From positions 2,059-52,813 of the forward strand of contig PHCJ01000019.1 in the NCBI GenBank assembly GCA_002842285.1: a DNA stretch of 50,755 nt, in the 5' to 3' direction. Below the pieces are notes generated by a model, which saw nothing but the letters and a program-made list of their open reading frames with translations, ran no database searches and was not told where the DNA came from. This DNA comes from Betaproteobacteria bacterium HGW-Betaproteobacteria-22 (GTDB taxonomy: Bacteria; Pseudomonadota; Gammaproteobacteria; Burkholderiales; Methylophilaceae). Within the stretch, counting starts at the first letter, position 1. The number at the start of each line of letters is the position of its first letter. The position numbers and the translations under genes were made by a program. Shown here one piece after another: positions 1 to 12,044 of this stretch.

Positions 1-74
1 GCGGGTGTAGTTCAATGGTAGAACGCTAGCTTCCCAAGCTCGATACGCGGGTTCGATTCCCGTCACCCGCTCCA
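1..74 (+). tRNA. tRNA-Gly (anticodon CCC)
   Basis: The cloverleaf can be folded by eye. A seven-base acceptor stem GCGGGTG pairs with CACCCGC, the D arm is GTTC/GAAC, the anticodon loop is TTCCCAA (anticodon CCC, reading GGG), and the T loop is TTCGATT. The 3' CCA is encoded at 72-74. It closely resembles E. coli glyU. The anticodon stem CTAGC/GCTCG has one U-C mismatch. The gene begins exactly at the window edge, so its promoter is not visible. Confidence 0.97.
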
Positions 75-99
75 AATTTAATCAAACACCTTAAAAATT

Positions 100-960
100 A
101 TGGCCAATATTGCACCTCCCTCAGTATTAACCTTTGCGGGCACAGACCCAAGCAGTGGCGCGGGTTTGCAGGCGGATGTTCTGACTTTTGCCAGCATTGG
201 CTGCCATCCGCTCTCTGTAGTAACGGCTATTACCGCACAAGACACCGTAGGGGTGGATGGCGTGTTGGCAATGGACCCTGAATGGGTGAATGATCAGGCT
301 CGTGCAATTTTAGAGGATGTGCAAGTGTCAGCATTTAAACTAGGCCTTTTAGGCTCGGTAGAGAATGTGGCGGTGATTGCTGAAATCATGGCTGACTACC
401 CGGACATTCCGTTGCTGATTGACCCGATTTTAACTTCAGGCCGCGGCGATGATTTAAGCAATGAAGAGATGATGGAAGCCATGGCTGAATTGCTGTTCCC
501 ACAAGCCACACTGATTACACCTAACAGCCTTGAAGCGCGCAGATTTGCTTTTTTGGATGACGCCGATGAAGTTGCACTCACCTCACTGGATGAAAGTGCG
601 GCGCGCTTGCTAGCCATGGGTAGTGAATATGTGTTGATTACCGGCACGCATGAACGCACTGCAGAAGTCACCAACACCTTATATGGTGATAACAGGCTAA
701 TCAAAGCCTACAAATGGGAGCGTCTGCCAGGGAGCTATCATGGTTCAGGATGCACGCTCACCAGCGCGATTGCGGCGTGTATGGCGCACGGTTTGAGTAT
801 TGAAGAGGCGGTGCTAGAAGCGCAGGAATATACCTGGCAAACACTTAAAAACGGTTTCAGGCCGGGTATGGGGCAGTATATTCCTGACCGCATGTTCTGG
901 GCGCGTGACGAAGAAGATCCAGAGATAAATGCGGGCGACGGTAGCGTTAAAGCACATTAA
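100..960 (+). CDS. thiD: hydroxymethylpyrimidine/phosphomethylpyrimidine kinase
   Basis: This cytoplasmic ribokinase-fold enzyme phosphorylates HMP and then HMP-P in the pyrimidine branch of thiamine synthesis. The 286-residue product opens with the family signature FAGTDPSSGAGLQAD (substrate-binding loop) and has the C-terminal anion-hole motif GSGCT near residue 216, followed by the usual alpha-helical end. The length fits bacterial ThiD, with a short acidic C-terminal extension. ATG at 100 starts the conserved N-terminus. thiE follows after 7 nt, so the two are probably cotranscribed. The tRNA upstream ends 25 nt before the start. No TPP riboswitch is visible in this short gap. Confidence 0.95.
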   Translation: MANIAPPSVLTFAGTDPSSGAGLQADVLTFASIGCHPLSVVTAITAQDTVGVDGVLAMDPEWVNDQARAILEDVQVSAFKLGLLGSVENVAVIAEIMADYPDIPLLIDPILTSGRGDDLSNEEMMEAMAELLFPQATLITPNSLEARRFAFLDDADEVALTSLDESAARLLAMGSEYVLITGTHERTAEVTNTLYGDNRLIKAYKWERLPGSYHGSGCTLTSAIAACMAHGLSIEEAVLEAQEYTWQTLKNGFRPGMGQYIPDRMFWARDEEDPEINAGDGSVKAH

Positions 961-967
961 ATAGCAC

Positions 968-1612
968 ATGAAAAAGATCGCCGGACTCTACGCCATCACG
1001 CCTGATGTGCTCAACACTGATGTTCTGCTGGCAAATGCGGAGGCCGCACTGCAGGGTGGCGTGAACATATTGCAGTATCGTAACAAACTGGCAGACCACT
1101 TGTTAAAAACCCGGCAGGCGGGTGCGTTGCTGACCCTGTGTCGGGAGCATGGTGTGCCACTGATTATTAACGACTCCATCAAATTATGTTTAACACTTGA
1201 TGCAGATGGCGTGCATTTAGGTGCGGATGATGGCAACTTAGCCGAGGCTCGTGCGCGTTTAGGTGCAGATAAAATTCTTGGTGCATCCTGTTATAACCGT
1301 TTTGATCTAGCCATCTCAGCACAAGAGGCAGGCGCAGATTATGTAGCTTTTGGAGCGTGCTTTTCTTCGAGCACAAAGCCGCATGCCCCTTTGGCAACAA
1401 CCGATTTATTCCGGCAGGCGCGCCGAACGCTGACAATTCCCAGTGTTGCGATAGGCGGCATTACTCTGGACAATGCGCCCCAGGTCATTCGTGCAGGCGC
1501 AAACGCAACCGCTGTAATTAATGCAATTTTTAGCGCGGATGACATAAAATTAACCACTCAACAATTCACAAAGCTGTTTAATCATGACCTCAACGAACCA
1601 AACTCTATTTGA
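968..1612 (+). CDS. thiE: thiamine-phosphate synthase
   Basis: ThiE couples HMP-PP with the thiazole phosphate to give thiamine monophosphate. The 214-residue TIM-barrel protein shows the expected motifs: LQYRNK (family LQxRxK) near residue 36, a VPLIINDS strand near 59, DGVHLG near 79, ILGASCYN near 101 and the phosphate-binding VAIGGI near 160. Together with thiD it supplies the pyrimidine and coupling steps; no thiazole genes are seen here. The last 29 nt overlap the start of hemL in another frame. This suggests translational coupling, although the two pathways are unrelated. Confidence 0.95.
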   Translation: MKKIAGLYAITPDVLNTDVLLANAEAALQGGVNILQYRNKLADHLLKTRQAGALLTLCREHGVPLIINDSIKLCLTLDADGVHLGADDGNLAEARARLGADKILGASCYNRFDLAISAQEAGADYVAFGACFSSSTKPHAPLATTDLFRQARRTLTIPSVAIGGITLDNAPQVIRAGANATAVINAIFSADDIKLTTQQFTKLFNHDLNEPNSI

Positions 1613-2870
1613 AAAATCTCAACAACTCATTCCTGGTGGCGTAAATTCACCAGTGCGCGCGTTTCGGAGTGTGGGCGGCACGCCTGTGTTCTTTAACAAG
1701 GGGCTGGGTTCCAAACTTTGGGATGTGGATGGTAAAGAATACATCGATTACATCAACTCTTGGGGGCCGATGATTGTAGGCCACGCACATCCTGAAGTGG
1801 TTGCGGCGGTGCAGGCGGCAGCCGCCAATAGTCTTTCATTTGGCGCGCCAACGGGCTTGGAGTTGCAAATGGCGGAGTTGATTAACAAGCTTGTGCCCAG
1901 CATGGAACAAGTGCGTTTAAATAGCAGTGGTACAGAGGCCACCATGAGCGCGATTCGCACGGCGCGTGGTTTTACCGGGCGCGATAAAATTGTGAAATTT
2001 GAGGGTTGTTATCACGGCCATTCAGATGGCTTGTTGGTAAAAGCCGGTTCTGGATTGCTAACTTTCGGAGAGCCTGATTCTGGCGGCGTTCCAGCGAGTG
2101 TGGCCGCTCACACGCTTACGCTTGAATACAATAATACGCAGCAATTAGAAGACTTATTTAATGCATCGGGCGATGAAATTGCCTGCGTCATTATTGAGCC
2201 TGTGGTAGGCAATATGAATTTAATTGTGCCGCACATGGAGTTTTTAACGACCCTGCGCACATTATGTACCAGACATGGCGCAGTGTTGATTTTTGATGAA
2301 GTGATGACGGGCTTCCGCGTGGCTTTAGGCGGTGCGCAAGCTTTATATAATATCAAGCCTGATATGACTACATTGGGCAAGGTGATTGGCGGCGGCTTGC
2401 CAGTAGGCGCATTCGGTGGGCGCAAAGACATTATGCAGTGCCTGGCACCTGTGGGTAAGGTTTATCAGGCTGGTACGTTATCGGGCAACCCGGTGGCGGT
2501 AACGGCGGGCTTAAAAACCTTGGCACTGATTCAAGCGCCGGATTTTCACGCACAATTAACAGCACAAACTAAAAAATTGGTAGATGGTCTAAAAGCTGCA
2601 GCTAAAGATGCGGGTGTAATCTTTAATGCGCAAAGCGTGGGCGGTATGTTTGGTTTGTATTTCTGCGAAAAATGCCCTACTTCTTACCATGAAATGATGC
2701 AATCCAATAAAGAGCATTTCAATCAGTTTTTCCACAGCATGTTAGACAGTGGAATTTATTTAGGCCCGTCTGCGTTTGAGGCGGGCTTTGTTTCAGCCGC
2801 GCATACGGATGAAGATATTGCTAAAACGCTGGATGCGGCAAAGCTAGCTTTCTCAAGTATAAAAAATTAA
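1584..2870 (+). CDS. hemL: glutamate-1-semialdehyde 2,1-aminomutase
   Basis: This is a PLP-dependent class III aminotransferase-fold enzyme that converts glutamate-1-semialdehyde to 5-aminolevulinate in the C5 pathway of tetrapyrrole synthesis. The 428-residue product starts with [13 protein letters not shown], has the [13 protein letters not shown] phosphate-binding region and the PLP lysine at K266 in [17 protein letters not shown]. It is full length. ATG at 1584 gives the normal HemL N-terminus, so the 29-nt overlap with thiE is probably real. Another haem gene, hemE, lies about 8 kb downstream, with the glutamate genes in between. Confidence 0.97.
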   Translation: MTSTNQTLFEKSQQLIPGGVNSPVRAFRSVGGTPVFFNKGLGSKLWDVDGKEYIDYINSWGPMIVGHAHPEVVAAVQAAAANSLSFGAPTGLELQMAELINKLVPSMEQVRLNSSGTEATMSAIRTARGFTGRDKIVKFEGCYHGHSDGLLVKAGSGLLTFGEPDSGGVPASVAAHTLTLEYNNTQQLEDLFNASGDEIACVIIEPVVGNMNLIVPHMEFLTTLRTLCTRHGAVLIFDEVMTGFRVALGGAQALYNIKPDMTTLGKVIGGGLPVGAFGGRKDIMQCLAPVGKVYQAGTLSGNPVAVTAGLKTLALIQAPDFHAQLTAQTKKLVDGLKAAAKDAGVIFNAQSVGGMFGLYFCEKCPTSYHEMMQSNKEHFNQFFHSMLDSGIYLGPSAFEAGFVSAAHTDEDIAKTLDAAKLAFSSIKN

Positions 2871-2901
2871 GTACGCATTCTTGCAAATATGCACCAAATT
2901 G

Positions 2902-2917
2902 GGGTACAGTTATTGCC
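2902..2917 (+). promoter_or_regulatory. candidate sigma-54 promoter upstream of gdhA
   Basis: A GG dinucleotide (2903-2904) and a GC dinucleotide (2915-2916) are exactly 10 nt apart. The -12 half reads TTGC and the -24 half GGtAC, a fair match to the sigma-54 consensus TGGCAC-N5-TTGC. It lies about 115 nt before gdhA, where nitrogen control would make sense. No enhancer-like NtrC site was found. A chance match is quite possible. Confidence 0.28.
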
Positions 2918-3021
2918 CGCTAAAATTAACGCACCAATAAAGTGCGTTGCGTATTAAGTCATGGTTATTTGAAAGCTCCATGATGGTTAGCGGTTGTGAA
3001 TATATTAAACCCTAAATTTGA

Positions 3022-4334
<1,313 letters not shown>

Positions 4335-4359
4335 GTGAGCGTTTAGTAATACCAAACCA

Positions 4360-4388
4360 AACCCGCAACCTATGTTGCGGGTTTTTTT
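4360..4388 (+). terminator. rho-independent terminator after gdhA
   Basis: A perfect 10-bp stem AACCCGCAAC/GTTGCGGGTT with a 4-nt loop CTAT runs straight into a tract of seven T. It sits 25 nt after the gdhA stop, so gdhA appears to be transcribed separately from gltBD. Confidence 0.9.
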
Positions 4389-4429
4389 GTGCCTAAAATT
4401 TACAAATTTTACTTTAACGAAGATTTAAT

Positions 4430-4489
4430 ATGGAACAGGATCAGAATCAACCGGGTTCGCTAGTAGAAAATCCGGGTAATAAGTTCTAA
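4430..4489 (+). other. possible 19-residue leader ORF upstream of gltB
   Basis: ATG at 4430 opens a 19-codon frame (MEQDQNQPGSLVENPGNKF) ending with TAA at 4487-4489. It follows the gdhA terminator. The Shine-Dalgarno sequence (AACGAAG) is weak and the peptide matches nothing I recognise. It may be chance. Confidence 0.15.
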
Positions 4490-4608
4490 AACGGTGCATA
4501 TAAAAATCGCCCGCACTAACTTGGTGCGTCAATGTGTTTTAAGGATGCTGATTTAAGCGATTAATTGGCAGAATGTGATGTGGCCAAATTTGTGGTAAAT
4601 TTATAACT

Positions 4609-4639
4609 ATTTGTTTTTTAATAAAATTAAAAAACAAAT
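4609..4639. repeat. perfect 14-bp AT-rich inverted repeat upstream of gltB
   Basis: ATTTGTTTTTTAAT (4609-4622) and its exact complement ATTAAAAAACAAAT (4626-4639) are separated by AAA. The stem holds only one G-C pair per arm, so it is a poor terminator. It could be an operator or a DNA-bending site in the gltBD control region. Confidence 0.7.
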
Positions 4640-4758
4640 GTGTAAAATATTTGTTAAGAAATTATAGCTTGCATGCTTTTTGCTTAATTTTTTACCACTA
4701 CAAATTTTATATTAGCATTAAAAATTAAAGTGTATTTAAACAATGAGGGTTAAGGTCG

Positions 4759-7700
4759 ATGGAGCAGGCAATGAATCAGGCGTTAAATCAAGCAAACACA
4801 AAAGCATTGGCACCAAAAGCGCAGGGCTTATATCGCCCGAGTAATGAGCGTGATGGCTGTGGTGTGGGTTTTGTAGCGCATATCAAAGGTAAAAAAAGCC
4901 ATCAAATTGTGCAACAAGGTTTGGCTTTGCTCACCAATTTAACGCATCGAGGCGCGACGGGCTATGACCCTAAACTAGGCGATGGCGCAGGTTTGCTCAT
5001 GCAATTGCCTGATGCGTTTATGCGAAAGGAAGCTGCCAAACTTGGATTTGCCTTACCTGATGCTGGGCAATACGCTGTTGGCAATGTGTTTTTGCCGCAA
5101 AATGCCAAAAATCGTGCAGCGTGTGAGGCCATCTTCACCAAGATTATTGCAGAAGAAAATCAAACATTGCTAGGCTGGCGCGATGTGCCAGTGGATAACA
5201 GCAATATTGCACAAGCCGCGCGTGATGTTGAGCCGACCATGCGTCAGGTATTTATCGCTTCAACCGCTACCGATCAAAACGCCTTTGAGCGTAAATGTTT
5301 TGTGATTCGTAAGCGCATAGAACATGCCGTGCGCGCACTTAATTTGCAAGACAATGCAACGTTTTACCTGCCTTCGCTTTCCTCGCGCACCATTGTTTAC
5401 AAAGGCATGTTGCTGGCCAATGAAGTGGGCGTTTATTACAAAGATTTAAGTGATGGCACGACGCTTTTCTACCAACACTTTCCCCACTTGGGATTTAGCG
5501 CATCCGTTCCGCATGATTGCACACAATGGTGAAATTAATACCATCCAAGGCAATGTCAATTGGGTGGCGGCGCGCCATGAAACCATGAAATCGAGCTTAA
5601 TTGGCGAAGATTTAGAAAAACTATGGCCACTGATTGTTGATGGCCAATCCGACTCTGCCTGTTTTGATAATTGTTTAGAGCTACTGGTGGCGGGTGGTTA
5701 CAGTTTGCCGCATGCCATGATGATGTTGATACCTGAGGCGTGGGGTGCAAAAGATGCCGATGGCAACCCGCTGATGGAAGAAGAGCGTCGCGCGTTCTAT
5801 GAATATCATGCCGCATTGATGGAGCCATGGGATGGCCCGGCGGCCGTTGCATTTACCGATGGCCGCATGGTGGGTGCCACCTTGGACCGCAACGGTTTGC
5901 GCCCCGCACGCTATTTGGTGACCGATGACGATATCGTGATGATGGCATCAGAAATGGGCGTAATTACATTTCCGCAAGAAAGAATCGTTAAAAAATGGCG
6001 GCTTGAACCCGGCAAAATGCTGCTGATTGATATGGAACAAGGTCGTATTATTACTGACGCTGAAATCAAAAATACACTTGCCAGCGCTAAGCCTTACCAG
6101 CAATGGTTGAAAAAATCACGCTACTTTTTGCATGATTTACCGGAAGTGGAAAGTGACTTTAAATTGAACGCACCCTTGCTGGATATTCAGCAGGCATTTG
6201 GTTATACGCAAGAGGACATTAAATTTGTATTGCAACCAATGATGCAGACTGGCGAAGAGGCTTATGGCTCGATGGGTAACGATGCGGCTCTGCCCGTTTT
6301 ATCAGCAAGGCCTAAGCTTTTGTACAATTATTTTAAGCAATTATTTGCGCAAGTCACCAACCCGCCCGTTGACCCGATTCGTGAAGAATTGGTGATGTCG
6401 CTGACGACCTTTATCGGGCCCAAACCCAATTTATTAGCCATAGATGAAACCAACCCGCCAGTCCGTTTAGAAGCCAGTCAGCCAGTACTTACTTTGAACG
6501 AGCTGGAACAATTAAAGGCTATTGACAAACTCACACACGGCCAGCACCAGTCTGTGGTGCTAGACATCACCTACCCTGCCACACAAGGCAATGCAGGCAT
6601 GGCCGCGGCAGTGGCTGAGGTTACCAGTGCTGCAGAAAAAGCGGTTAAAGACGGTTTTAACATTTTGATTCTTTCAGACAGAAACGTCAGTGAAACACGC
6701 TTGGCGATTCCAGCCTTATTGGCTTGCTCTGCCACGCATAAGCATTTGGTGCAAGCAGGGTTAAGAACCAGCACAGGCTTGGTGGTGGACACAGGCTCAG
6801 CAAGAGAAGTGCATCATTTTGCATTGCTCGCGGGTTATGGTGCAGAAGCTGTCTGCCCATGGCTCACTTTTGAGAGCATCAAAGACATTGCGGCAGATGG
6901 CTATACAGCGAACAAAAACTTTGTGAAATCCATTAGCAAAGGATTGTATAAAGTTATGTCTAAAATGGGCATTTCCACTTATCAGTCTTATTGTGGCGCA
7001 CAAATCTTTGAAGCGATTGGTTTAAACAGTGAATTTGTTGCGCAGTATTTTACTGGCACAACGACCAATATTGAAGGCATCGGTCTTGAGCAGGTGGCGG
7101 AAGAAGCGCTACGTTTACACAACGCCGCCTTTGGGGCAGATCCACTGCTAGCCAATAGCTTGGATGCCGGCGGCGAGTACGCATTCCGCGTGCGCGGTGA
7201 AGCGCATACCTGGACACCTGACTCAATTGCCAAGCTACAACATGCAACGCGCACAGGCCAATATGAAACATACAAAGAATATGCCAAGCTGATTAACGAC
7301 CAGGCACGCCGCCACATGACTTTGCGAGGGCTTTTTGAAATTAAACCCGCCAATTTGCCGATTCCGCTTTATCGCGTTGAGTCTGCCAAAGAAATTGTTA
7401 AACGTTTTGCTACAGGCGCCATGTCGCTAGGCTCTATTTCAACCGAAGCGCACGCAACGCTTGCCATTGCCATGAACCGTATTGGTGGAAAATCCAACAC
7501 GGGTGAAGGCGGCGAAGACCCGAAACGTTTTATCCCTGTTACCAGCGGCACAAGCGTAGCAAACGTGATTGGGCAGCACTTAATTGAAACTGACATTCCA
7601 CTCAGTGTGGGCGACTCCATGCGCTCCGCCATCAAGCAAGTAGCTTCAGGGCGCTTTGGGGTGACGGCGGAATATTTATCCAATGCCGACCAGATTCAAA

Positions 7701-9394
7701 TCAAAATGGCACAAGGTGCAAAGCCGGGCGAAGGCGGCCAGCTTCCTGGTCACAAAGTCAGCCCTTACATTGCTCAGCTGCGCTTCTCTGTGCCGGGTGT
7801 GGGCTTGATTTCGCCGCCACCGCATCATGATATATATTCGATTGAAGATTTGGCACAGCTCATTCATGACTTAAAAAATGCCAACCCTAAAGCATCAATC
7901 TCGGTAAAGCTGGTGTCAGAAACGGGCATCGGCACCGTGGCGGCTGGCGTGGCGAAAGCCAAGGCGGACCATATTGTGGTCGCAGGGCATGATGGTGGCA
8001 CTGGCGCATCGCCTATTTCATCGGTAAAACATACGGGTACGCCGTGGGAATTGGGCTTATCTGAAACGCAACAAACGCTAGTGCTCAATCAACTGCGTGG
8101 CCGCGTGGTCTTGCAAGTGGATGGTCAAATTAAAACGGGTCGTGATGTTTTGATTGGTGCCTTGCTGGGTGCCGATGAATTTGGTTTTGCCACGGCGCCA
8201 CTGGTGGTTGAGGGCTGCATCATGATGCGTAAATGCCATCTCAATACTTGTCCGGTGGGCGTTGCCACGCAAGACCCTGCGTTGCGTAAGAAATTTACTG
8301 GGCAGCCAGAACATGTCGTGAACTACTTCTTTTTTGTGGCCGAAGAAGTGCGCGAGCTGATGGCCAGCATGGGCATAGAAAAATTTGATGATTTAATTGG
8401 CCGTGCCGATTTGCTGGATATGCAAGCAGGCATTGACCATTGGAAAATTCAAGGTTTGGATTTCAGCAAAGTGTTCCATCTGCCAGAAATGCCTGCCAGC
8501 GTGTCACGCAAGCATAATGATGTGCAAGACCATGGCTTGGATAATGCGCTGGATAACAAGTTGATTAAACTTGCCAAACCCGCTTTAGAAAAAGGCGAGC
8601 AAGTGGTGCTGGATTTACCTATTTCCAATACCAACCGTACCGTTGGCACCATGTTGTCGCACCAAATCGCCAAGCGCTACGGTCAGGCAGGCTTGCCGGA
8701 TGACACCATACAGGTGAAATTTAACGGCACTTCCGGCCAGAGTTTTGCCGCATTTTTAGCGCAGGGTATCAGTTTTGAACTCACAGGCGAAGGCAACGAT
8801 TACGTGGGGAAAGGCTTGTGCGGTGGCCGTATCGTCATCAAACCGCCTGCTGCATTCCGCGGTGTTTCGCATGAAAACATTATTGTCGGCAACACCGTCA
8901 TGTATGGTGCCACCACAGGTGAAAGTTATTTTAGCGGCGTGGCGGGCGAGCGTTTCTGTGTACGCAATTCCGGGGCATCGGCCGTGGTAGAAGGCGTGGG
9001 TAACCACGGTTGCGAATACATGACGGGCGGCACAGTGGTCGTGTTGGGTAGCACTGGACAAAACTTTGCCGCAGGCATGAGTGGCGGTGTGGCTTATGTG
9101 TATGATGAAGACGGTCAGTTTGCCAAGCGCTGTAATATGGGCATGGTATCACTGGAAAAAGTCCTGCATATCGACCAGATAGATGCGGATGCCGTGCATC
9201 ATTTAGGCACGCCGGATGAAACTATTTTGCTCGACCTGCTGGCTAAACATATCGCTTACACCGATAGTGCACGTGCAAAAACCATCGTACAACATTGGGA
9301 TAAGCATCGTGATAAATTCGTCAAAGTGATGCCAAATGAATACAAACGCGCGTTGATTGAACTCGCTGAAGATAAAGTGCTGGAGGCCGCATAA
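4759..9394 (+). pseudogene. gltB: glutamate synthase large subunit, disrupted by a short deletion and frameshift
   Basis: GltB carries the glutaminase and synthase sites of NADPH-GOGAT. The N-terminal part (4759 to about 5455) contains the nucleophilic Cys in RDGCGVGF and the HRGATGYDP and GDGAG motifs. It then runs out of frame to a stop at 5530-5532. The remainder, in another frame from about 5455 to 9394, begins [17 protein letters not shown] and contains the whole FMN/3Fe-4S synthase domain (cysteines in CHLNTCPVG) and the C-terminal GXGXG beta-helix. About 12-13 residues expected between KDLSD and RFSTN are missing, a net loss of about 38 nt. The second part alone (about 1310 residues) lacks the catalytic Cys. 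gltD overlaps the stop codon as TAATG. Confidence 0.87.
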
Positions 9395-10821
9395 TGGGCA
9401 AAATTACAGGTTTTTTAGAATATGAACGTCTGTCGGAAGACTATCTGCCAGTCACCGATCGCGTTAAAAATTACAAAGAGTTCGTGCTGCACCTCACAGA
9501 CGAGCAAGCCAAAACACAAGGCGCGCGTTGTATGGATTGCGGCATTCCGTTTTGCACCACTGGCTGCCCGATTAACAACATCATTCCAGACTGGAATGAC
9601 TTGGTTTATCACCAAAACTGGCGAACAGCGATTGAGGTTTTGCACTCCACCAACAACTTTCCTGAATTCACAGGCCGCATTTGCCCGGCGCCATGCGAGG
9701 CTGCATGTACGCTTAATATCAATAACGATGCGGTTGGCATTAAATCCATTGAACATGCGATTATTGATAAAGCTTGGGAAAATAATTGGGTTACCCCACA
9801 AATCAACCCAAATAAAACCGGCAAAAAAGTGGCGGTAGTTGGCTCTGGCCCTGCAGGTTTAGCTGCCGCACAGCAATTAGCCCGTGCGGGTCATAGTGTT
9901 GTTGTGCTGGAAAAAAATAACCGTATTGGTGGGTTGTTACGCTATGGTATTCCTGATTTTAAAATGGAAAAATCGCACATTGACCGCCGCATGGCGCAGA
10001 TGACTGCCGAGGGCGTGGAGTTCCGCGTCAATCAACACGTGGGCGACAATGTGAAAGCAGAAGATTTACTGGCTGAATTTGATGCAGTGTTGCTGGCTGC
10101 GGGAGCAGAGCAGCCACGTGATTTACCCGTCTCTGGCCGCGAGCTAGATGGTGTGCATTTTGCGATGGACTTCCTGGTGCCGCAAAATAAAGTGGTTGCC
10201 GGTGACGAGATTCCTAACCAGATCAGAGCGACTGGCAAACACGTTGTCGTAATTGGTGGCGGTGATACAGGCTCTGACTGCGTAGGTACAAGCAACCGTC
10301 ATGGCGCAGCGAGCATCACACAATTTGAATTGATGCCGCAACCGCCTGAAAAAGAGAATAAAGAACTGGTATGGCCAAATTGGCCGTTGAAAATGCGTAC
10401 TTCAAGCTCACACGAAGAAGGCGCAAATCGCGACTGGTCAATTACCACTAAAGAGCTGATTGGTGAAAATGGTAAAGTCGTGGCACTCAAAGGCGCGCGC
10501 GTCGAGTGGAAAGACGGAAAAATGACTGAAATCACGGGTTCTGAATTTACCATACCTGCAGATTTAGTATTCTTGGCCATGGGCTTTGTGTCACCCGTGC
10601 AAAAATTGCTCGAAGTATTTGGTGTAGAAAAAGACCAAAGAGGCAACGCTAAGGCGACTACCGAAGGTGCGGCAAGTTATCAAACCAGCAAAACTAAAGT
10701 GTTTGCTGCCGGGGATGTACGCCGCGGTCAATCGTTGGTGGTATGGGCCATCCGCGAAGGACGGCAAGCCGCGCAGGCGATAGATACGTTTTTAATGGGT
10801 TCCTCTGTATTGCCGCGCTAA
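9394..10821 (+). CDS. gltD: glutamate synthase small subunit
   Basis: This NADPH-oxidising, FAD-containing subunit passes electrons to GltB. The 475-residue sequence has the N-terminal cysteine-rich 4Fe-4S motifs ([15 protein letters not shown] and [10 protein letters not shown]), an FAD-binding [10 protein letters not shown] near residue 150, a second dinucleotide fold [12 protein letters not shown] near 285 and the C-terminal [16 protein letters not shown]. It appears intact. Its ATG shares one base with the gltB stop, so the two form a coupled operon ended by the hairpin at 10848. Without a functional GltB its role would be unclear, since GltD alone cannot make glutamate from 2-oxoglutarate and glutamine. 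Confidence 0.96.
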   Translation: MGKITGFLEYERLSEDYLPVTDRVKNYKEFVLHLTDEQAKTQGARCMDCGIPFCTTGCPINNIIPDWNDLVYHQNWRTAIEVLHSTNNFPEFTGRICPAPCEAACTLNINNDAVGIKSIEHAIIDKAWENNWVTPQINPNKTGKKVAVVGSGPAGLAAAQQLARAGHSVVVLEKNNRIGGLLRYGIPDFKMEKSHIDRRMAQMTAEGVEFRVNQHVGDNVKAEDLLAEFDAVLLAAGAEQPRDLPVSGRELDGVHFAMDFLVPQNKVVAGDEIPNQIRATGKHVVVIGGGDTGSDCVGTSNRHGAASITQFELMPQPPEKENKELVWPNWPLKMRTSSSHEEGANRDWSITTKELIGENGKVVALKGARVEWKDGKMTEITGSEFTIPADLVFLAMGFVSPVQKLLEVFGVEKDQRGNAKATTEGAASYQTSKTKVFAAGDVRRGQSLVVWAIREGRQAAQAIDTFLMGSSVLPR

Positions 10822-10847
10822 GTAGCGTTAATTCTAGTAAAATAGCT

Positions 10848-10881
10848 GGGGATGCGCATAAAGTGCATCCCCAAATTTTTT
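10848..10881 (+). terminator. rho-independent terminator after gltD
   Basis: GGGGATGC (10848-10855) pairs perfectly with GCATCCCC (10865-10872) around a 9-nt loop and is followed by AAATTTTTT. It lies just upstream of the hemE start, so hemE either has a promoter inside this gap or depends on read-through. Confidence 0.85.
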
Positions 10882-10891
10882 GAGTAAGTTC

Positions 10892-11959
10892 ATGACAACA
10901 TTACAAAACGACAATTTCCTCCGCGCGCTCAGCCGCCTACCAACCGATTACACCCCTGTGTGGATGATGCGCCAAGCGGGGCGCTATTTGCCAGAGTATC
11001 GTGAGAGCCGCAAAACAGCAGGCAGTTTTTTAAGTCTGTGTAAAAATGCGCAGTTTGCAACGGATGTGACGTTGCAGCCGCTAGACCGCTATCCACTATT
11101 AGATGCGGCGATTTTATTTTCAGACATCCTTACCGTACCCGATGCAATGGGTTTAGGGCTCTATTTTGAAGAAGGCGAAGGCCCAAAGTTTGAGCGCACT
11201 TTGCAGCTGGAAGCGGATATCCAAAAACTCACTGTGCCAGATATGGCAAAGCTTCAATATGTGTTTGATGCGGTTGCAAGCATTCGCAAGGCGCTCAATG
11301 GTCGCGTACCCTTAATTGGCTTTTCGGGTAGCCCTTGGACACTGGCCACCTACATGGTGGAAGGCAAAGGCGGCACGGATTTTTTAAATACTAAAAAAAT
11401 GGCTTATGCCCGCCCAGATTTACTGCACCACATTTTGGAAACTACGGCGCAGACGGTCATTCAATATCTGAACGCGCAAATTGCCGCAGGTGCACAGGCC
11501 GTCATGATATTTGACTCATGGGGCGGCGCACTTTCGCATAATGCCTACACTGAATTTTCACTGAACTATATGCAGAAAATCGTTGCTGGCTTAACTAAAA
11601 CCAGCGAAGGCCGTAAAGTGCCAAGTATCGTATTCACCAAAGGGGGTGCGCTATGGCTGGAAGCACAGGCCGAAATCGGTGCAGATGCACTTGGATTGGA
11701 CTGGGCTGTGGATATTGGCGGTGCACGTAAGCGTGTGGGTGATAGAGTCGCGCTGCAAGGTAATTTGGATCCTGCAATTTTACTTTCTACACCTAATGCG
11801 ATAGAGAAAGAGGTGGTTAGCATATTGGCAAGTTATGGCCATGGTAGTGGCCATGTATTCAATTTGGGGCACGGCATTACGCAGTGGACACCACCAGAAA
11901 ACGCAGCCGCCATGCTTCAAGCAGTGCGAACTCATAGCATACAATATCATCAGCCTTAA
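10892..11959 (+). CDS. hemE: uroporphyrinogen decarboxylase
   Basis: HemE removes the four acetate carboxyls of uroporphyrinogen III to give coproporphyrinogen III. The 355-residue protein has the N-terminal signature [16 protein letters not shown], the catalytic [27 protein letters not shown] and [13 protein letters not shown] at 10892 ([13 protein letters not shown]) matches the family start better than the in-frame TTG at 10880, which lies inside the terminator. One oddity is [12 protein letters not shown], which has an extra Leu codon compared with the usual [11 protein letters not shown], directly before the catalytic Asp. The reading frame is otherwise intact. Confidence 0.96.
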   Translation: MTTLQNDNFLRALSRLPTDYTPVWMMRQAGRYLPEYRESRKTAGSFLSLCKNAQFATDVTLQPLDRYPLLDAAILFSDILTVPDAMGLGLYFEEGEGPKFERTLQLEADIQKLTVPDMAKLQYVFDAVASIRKALNGRVPLIGFSGSPWTLATYMVEGKGGTDFLNTKKMAYARPDLLHHILETTAQTVIQYLNAQIAAGAQAVMIFDSWGGALSHNAYTEFSLNYMQKIVAGLTKTSEGRKVPSIVFTKGGALWLEAQAEIGADALGLDWAVDIGGARKRVGDRVALQGNLDPAILLSTPNAIEKEVVSILASYGHGSGHVFNLGHGITQWTPPENAAAMLQAVRTHSIQYHQP

Positions 11960-12044
11960 TTCGAAATAAGCCACAACAGACAGCATCACCTCGATTCTTT
12001 AGGGCATCCTGAATCAACAAAAGATGAAGATATACGGAGTTGAT

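Larger units (their letters stand above)
4335..4758. other. 424-bp intergenic region gdhA-gltB
   Basis: No convincing gene is visible. The region holds the gdhA terminator, a 19-codon ORF, an AT-rich perfect inverted repeat and a long A+T-rich leader before gltB. A gltBD promoter must lie here, but I cannot place one with confidence. AAGG at about 4751-4754 is the likely ribosome-binding site of gltB. Confidence 0.6.

Noticed and set aside
4609-4639. AT-rich inverted repeat as a terminator
   Set aside because: The stem has almost no G-C pairs and no gene ends just before it; gdhA already has a strong terminator at 4360.
6988-7353. Long antisense ORFs inside gltB (also within metH, valS and mshN)
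   Set aside because: They lie opposite conserved coding sequence, have no family features and are expected shadow frames.
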